Of a stretch of DNA of 64,000 nucleotides, positions 60,475 to 64,000 are shown one piece after another (position 1 is the stretch's first letter; every line of letters starts with the position of its first letter). The position numbers were made by a program, and so were the translations under genes. This DNA comes from a bacterium (lineage in GTDB: Bacteria; Zhuqueibacterota; QNDG01; JAGLOF01): positions 24,797-88,796 of the forward strand of contig JAGLOF010000012.1 of the NCBI GenBank assembly GCA_023139105.1, in the 5' to 3' direction. Below the pieces are notes generated by a model. That model was not told the origin of the DNA and ran no database searches. It saw nothing but the letters and a program-made list of their open reading frames with translations.

Positions 60475-62811
60475 TTAATCTCTAGGCTCAAACACCTCAC
60501 GCACCTCACCACAACGCGGCATCTCCGCGCCCCAGTAGGAGTTGTGCGTTTCTTCATGATTCTGTAGCCAGCAAGCCCCGGTATCATCAAAGGCCATGGA
60601 GCAGTAGATCTGATAATAATCGACATCATCGCTATGGCCAAATGTCTTCACCAATTTGAGCACAGCCAGACTTATGGCCTTAAATGCTATCCGGGCTTCG
60701 CTGATATCACTGTAGTGCTCTGCATGCTCTGTTTCACTTAGCATGGCCTTTGCCAAAGAAGACCACTGTTTAATTGCTGTCTCATCAAGGTCTTTCACTT
60801 TTACCTTACCGACCACTTTATTCAATTTTTTCAATGCCTTCTGTCCAGCTTTAAAATTATCATCAGCCAAATTTTTCTGTGCATCAAAATAAGACTTATA
60901 GACCGATTTCAACTCTTTAACAAATTTCGCCGGTACATCGTCAATTATCTGGATGGGCAGCACCTCATCAAAACCAAAAATAACCTTAACCTCACCACAA
61001 CGTAACATCTGATCGCCAAAATATGGGTTATCCACAGTATTATGATTCTGTAACCATGGCGCACCTTTGTCATTAAATGCCATAGTACAGAACACCTCAA
61101 AGTGCGGCGTATCACCCACATGCCCAAAGGCATGTTCCATTTTGAGTATAGCGTAGCTGATAGCTTCAAAGGCTTTGCGTGCCTCTTCAATATCAGACCA
61201 GTGAAGTACATGTTCCACCGCCTCATGGATCTTATCATCAATGGCATGCCACACCGGCATCGCATCTGTAGCAACCAGATTCATTGGTATAGCTTTCATT
61301 CGTTGATCCAGATCAGCAATGGCTTTCTTGGCAATCTCAAAATCATCATCAGCCAATGCTGACTGGGCCGTAAAATAGTCCGCATACACAGGGGCTAAAA
61401 CAGAGAGAAAATCAACGGTCACTTCCATACGGTCCAATGCATAAGGTTCTAATGTCTCTGCTGATGTTTCGGCGGACACAGATCCAGCACCATCTCCATG
61501 ATGTGCATGGGCACCGCCGGAACCGCCGCCTTCCGGGTTCATCATGCTGAACTTACCTGCAATCTGCATGGCCGAGTCGATCTTAAAATTGCCATGCACC
61601 ACAACTTTTTCCCCTGAGTCTAATCCAGAAATGACGGCATAGACATCGCCATAGCGTTGACCAACAACAATCTCCCGCATCTCAAAAACCGGCGTATCCG
61701 TATCCGGTTTGCGTATATAAACGATGGCACGTTTTCCAGTTTTCATCACCGCCGTCACAGGAACCTGAAGCACAGACGTGTCCGATCCTACAGCAACCTC
61801 GGCGCGTACGAACAACCCCGGCTTCAACCTGCCATCTGCATTCTCCACATTCAATCGGGCCCGTACCGTGCGCGTCTTCTCATTGAGAATGGGATCGACA
61901 AACACAACTTTGCCTTCAAACATTTCGCCGGGAAACGCCTCTACAGTAAACCGGGCAAATTGCCCCACGTGCAGACGACCCAGCTCAGTTTCATATACAT
62001 CCAACGTGACCCACACCCGGGACAGATCAGCAATGGTGTAAATGGGCGCGCCCTCTTTAACATACATGCCCTCCACTGCATTTTTATGGATGACCACACC
62101 ACTCAGCGGCGATAAAATAATGATGCGGTCAGTGGCCTTGCCCCTCTTTTCAATTTTTTCTACCTGCGTTTGAGTCATTCCCAACTGCCGCAGCTTCTCC
62201 CGCGATGCTTCCGTAATCATCTGCGCCGACCGCTTCTGAAATTCAGACTGCGCGCCCTCCAGTGATTTGATCGCCTGCAGAAGCTCTTCCTGGGCCGCGT
62301 AAATCGCCGGACTGTACACTTCCACCAGGGGATCACCCATTTTGACGACGGTGCCGGTAAAATCCACGTATAACTTCTCCAGTCGACCGCCGGTCCAGGC
62401 GGCTATCTTGCCTGTGCGCGTCTCATCCAAAGCCACCTTGCCGGAGAGCCGGACCAGACCCTCAGCAGGGCCAAATACGACTGGCGCCGTGACGATCTCC
62501 GCCAGAGCCATGGCCGCCTCAGACATCTTCAGTTCAACGGCACTCTCCCCGCCTCCATCAGACTCCAGCGGGATCAGATCCATGAAGCAGATGGGGCACT
62601 GGCCGGGTTCCGGCAACTGGATGTTCGGATGCATGGAGCAGGTCCAGGTGGTCGGTCCGCTGTCGGTAGCCACCTGGTCGTGGCCGTTAGCGGCAGTGTT
62701 AGTGGGGCCGCCGCCGCGCAGCGCCCAGCCGAGGAAAAATATCGCCAACATCGTCACCACAAACGCGACGCGCCGGCTGGTCAGACTATCGGTAATCTTC
62801 GGTCGCATCAT
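60475..62811 (-). CDS. cusB: CusB-type periplasmic adaptor with metal-binding and two DUF3347 domains
   Basis: A 778-residue adaptor protein. After a signal/anchor helix, residues 55-82 are a heavy-metal-binding domain (WTCSMHP and GQCPICFMDL), and 100-400 form the MFP core (GKVALDETRTGKIAAWTGGR, ARLNVENADGRLKPGLFVRA). Two tandem DUF3347 repeats follow (each AFGHVGD/FGHSDD, CTMAFNDKGAPWLQNH and CSMAFDDTGACWLQNH), normally one per protein. It connects the pump to the outer-membrane channel and may sense or hand over copper. The start overlaps the cusC stop by ATGA, with GAGGAGC ahead; the stop is five bases before cusA. Confidence 0.92.
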   Translation of the reverse strand: MMRPKITDSLTSRRVAFVVTMLAIFFLGWALRGGGPTNTAANGHDQVATDSGPTTWTCSMHPNIQLPEPGQCPICFMDLIPLESDGGGESAVELKMSEAAMALAEIVTAPVVFGPAEGLVRLSGKVALDETRTGKIAAWTGGRLEKLYVDFTGTVVKMGDPLVEVYSPAIYAAQEELLQAIKSLEGAQSEFQKRSAQMITEASREKLRQLGMTQTQVEKIEKRGKATDRIIILSPLSGVVIHKNAVEGMYVKEGAPIYTIADLSRVWVTLDVYETELGRLHVGQFARFTVEAFPGEMFEGKVVFVDPILNEKTRTVRARLNVENADGRLKPGLFVRAEVAVGSDTSVLQVPVTAVMKTGKRAIVYIRKPDTDTPVFEMREIVVGQRYGDVYAVISGLDSGEKVVVHGNFKIDSAMQIAGKFSMMNPEGGGSGGAHAHHGDGAGSVSAETSAETLEPYALDRMEVTVDFLSVLAPVYADYFTAQSALADDDFEIAKKAIADLDQRMKAIPMNLVATDAMPVWHAIDDKIHEAVEHVLHWSDIEEARKAFEAISYAILKMEHAFGHVGDTPHFEVFCTMAFNDKGAPWLQNHNTVDNPYFGDQMLRCGEVKVIFGFDEVLPIQIIDDVPAKFVKELKSVYKSYFDAQKNLADDNFKAGQKALKKLNKVVGKVKVKDLDETAIKQWSSLAKAMLSETEHAEHYSDISEARIAFKAISLAVLKLVKTFGHSDDVDYYQIYCSMAFDDTGACWLQNHEETHNSYWGAEMPRCGEVREVFEPRD

Positions 62812-64000
62812 CGTGCTCCTCGTTCGTCAGACGTGGCCGCGAGCATCGGCGCCGGCCCGGCGATCAGTTGTTCGATGCGCGCCAGACTGATCAGGCGATC
62901 GGCGCGCGCGCGCGCTTCGGTCAGTTCGAAAGCGAGCAGGGTCTGCTGGGCTTCAACGATGTCGAGGAAGTCAGCCTCGCCGGTCTCGTAAGCAGCGGTT
63001 ACGGCGTCGAGTGCTTGCTGACCCTTGAGCAGCAAGCTGCCACCGTAGAGATTCACCGTGCGCACGGCCTCGCGGTGTTCGAAGCGGACCCGTTCGAGCC
63101 TCGCTTGCAGGCCGACGGTAACGTCGCGGCGCGCCGCCTCGAGCGTCCGCTGTCGACCCGCCGCCTCGCGTTCGGCCGCGGCGTACTTGCCCCACCAGAG
63201 CGGCACATTGATGGCCAGACGGGCGATCACAGGGTCCTTACCGCTGTCGGGTGTCGCAGGTATGGCCGACTCGCCGGTCATGATGTAGTCGATGCCGAGG
63301 GTCACGTCGGGATACTTCTGCCGACCCGCGAGGGAGGCCGCGTAGACCGTGCTCTGCTCTTCGTGAGTCAGTGCGACGAGTTGTGGCTGCCGCTGGAGCA
63401 GCGCAGCGACCAGAGAGTCTTCGGCCACCGCGTGTGCGGCCGCGGGCAGGGTCGCGGGCCAGGTGATCGGCGCCGTCACCGGCTGTCCCAGCGCAGCGTT
63501 CAGTTCGGCGGCCGCCGGCCGGCGCGCATCGGTCAGCTCTGCCAGCCGATCGGTCAGTTGCGAATACTCGACCTGGGCCTTGAGCATATCGGCGAACCGG
63601 CCCGCACCGGCTGCGTATCGCGCCCGCGCGACGACTTCCCACTGACCGACCAGCGCCAGGTGGCGATCGGTGATGCGCACCGCCTCACTCAGATACGCCA
63701 GGTCGTAGTAGGCGCGGCGGACGCGAAAGAGTACGTCGAGTACGACGCCGGCCAGACGAGCCTCGGCCGCCGCCGCCTGTTCGTCGGCGATATCGCCGCG
63801 TAGCGACTGCTTACCGAACCACGGCAAGGTCTGGCTGAGCGAAAAGATCCGTTGCTGGGGCCCGGTTCGCGTCTGGACCGGTACGAGCATTTCGCCCCAG
63901 CTGAAGCGGGGATCGGGCAGTGCGCTGGCCTGCGCACCGACCTCGCCGTCGGCCTGCCAGCTGGCCAGCGCGGCGGCGACCGCCGGGCTGTGGGCCAGAG
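62808..64000 (-). CDS. TolC/CusC-family outer-membrane channel (N-terminus outside window)
   Basis: About 397 C-terminal residues of a TolC-type efflux channel; the frame is open through the right edge, with SPAVAAALASWQADGEVGAQ and ALPDPRFSWGEMLVP visible at the edge. SLSQTLPWFGKQSLRGDIAD and the C-terminal VTAAYETGEADFLDIVEAQQ repeat are family features. The gene is distinctly more G+C-rich (visibly over 60%) than its downstream partners, with changed codon choice. It is translationally coupled to cusB, so it belongs to the same copper/silver efflux operon. Confidence 0.9.
   Translation of the reverse strand, partial: LAHSPAVAAALASWQADGEVGAQASALPDPRFSWGEMLVPVQTRTGPQQRIFSLSQTLPWFGKQSLRGDIADEQAAAAEARLAGVVLDVLFRVRRAYYDLAYLSEAVRITDRHLALVGQWEVVARARYAAGAGRFADMLKAQVEYSQLTDRLAELTDARRPAAAELNAALGQPVTAPITWPATLPAAAHAVAEDSLVAALLQRQPQLVALTHEEQSTVYAASLAGRQKYPDVTLGIDYIMTGESAIPATPDSGKDPVIARLAINVPLWWGKYAAAEREAAGRQRTLEAARRDVTVGLQARLERVRFEHREAVRTVNLYGGSLLLKGQQALDAVTAAYETGEADFLDIVEAQQTLLAFELTEARARADRLISLARIEQLIAGPAPMLAATSDERGAR

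Noticed and set aside
62868..63803. 311-codon open frame on the plus strand
   Set aside because: Antisense to the G+C-rich cusC gene; long shadow frames are expected at high G+C.
1..64000. tRNA and rRNA genes
   Set aside because: No cloverleaf-like sequence with a T-loop GTTCRA motif or rRNA segment was noticed by eye; a tRNA search program would be needed to exclude them.

Overview
The window (about 45% G+C by eye, with a few sharply different patches) reads as a chromosomal segment of an anaerobic or facultative Gram-negative bacterium. It carries outer-membrane efflux genes, many lipoprotein signals, tetratricopeptide-type histidine kinases, a LytTR regulator, permeases with a PadR-linked prefix domain and large BNR-repeat secreted proteins. 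This gene style fits the Fibrobacterota-Chlorobiota-Bacteroidota supergroup and its uncultured relatives such as Marinimicrobia or Calditrichota. No ribosomal RNA, ribosomal protein or other phylogenetic marker is present, so this placement is an inference from gene content only.

Layout. 1-2.1 kb: a membrane-anchored amidase (cut by the window edge), then the nickel-insertion pair hypB-hypA. 2.2-7.3 kb: a minus-strand cluster that looks like a nitric-oxide response unit: an NsrR-like Rrf2 regulator, a YgbA homologue, two polytopic membrane proteins (one of 12 predicted helices with several membrane histidines), a SUMF1-fold lipoprotein and a heme O synthase. The same 26-bp inverted repeat lies upstream of the regulator and of the ygbA-led genes. 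7.8-15.0 kb: eight minus-strand genes for a sodium-pumping methylmalonyl-CoA pathway (mutase large and small subunits, MeaB, epimerase, decarboxylase alpha, gamma, biotin and beta subunits), ended by a clear terminator; this supports succinate/propionate interconversion coupled to a sodium gradient. 15.4-18.1 kb: an AspT-type transporter, and divergently an IscR-like regulator with an FMN-binding secreted protein. 18.3-21.1 kb: a distinctly A+T-rich block bounded by GCCTAAC/GTTAGGC inverted repeats that look like integron-type cassette recombination sites; one cassette holds the TcmP and Gp37/Gp68 pair, another a gene broken at a homopolymer. 21.3-30.9 kb: a palindromic mobile repeat, a secreted phosphoesterase, a phosphatidylserine-decarboxylase-like proenzyme, a PadR-regulated ABC permease, a small HTH/membrane pair, an alpha/beta hydrolase, gene remnants and a LytTR regulator. 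31-48 kb: RhlE helicase, YkgJ, a response regulator, an ornithine cyclodeaminase homologue, a secreted class-I glutamine amidotransferase, a reductive dehalogenase with a short membrane anchor, a FGGY kinase, a histidine kinase, an aminotransferase, a BNR-repeat exoprotein and a DUF4143 ATPase. 48.5-56.5 kb: signalling genes, including an HATPase-HDOD fusion and a four-gene operon joining a coiled-coil protein, a roadblock-like/BON/OmpA protein, a Rab-like GTPase and a sigma-54 activator with a changed GAFTGA loop. 56.6-64 kb: a CusCBA-type copper/silver efflux operon whose outer-membrane gene has much higher G+C than the rest.

The best candidates for poorly described systems are the NO-response cluster with its unusual histidine-rich membrane protein, the GTPase/OmpA/sigma-54 operon, and the cassette-borne TcmP-Gp37/Gp68 pair. 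All functions are read from sequence motifs alone; no searches were run.
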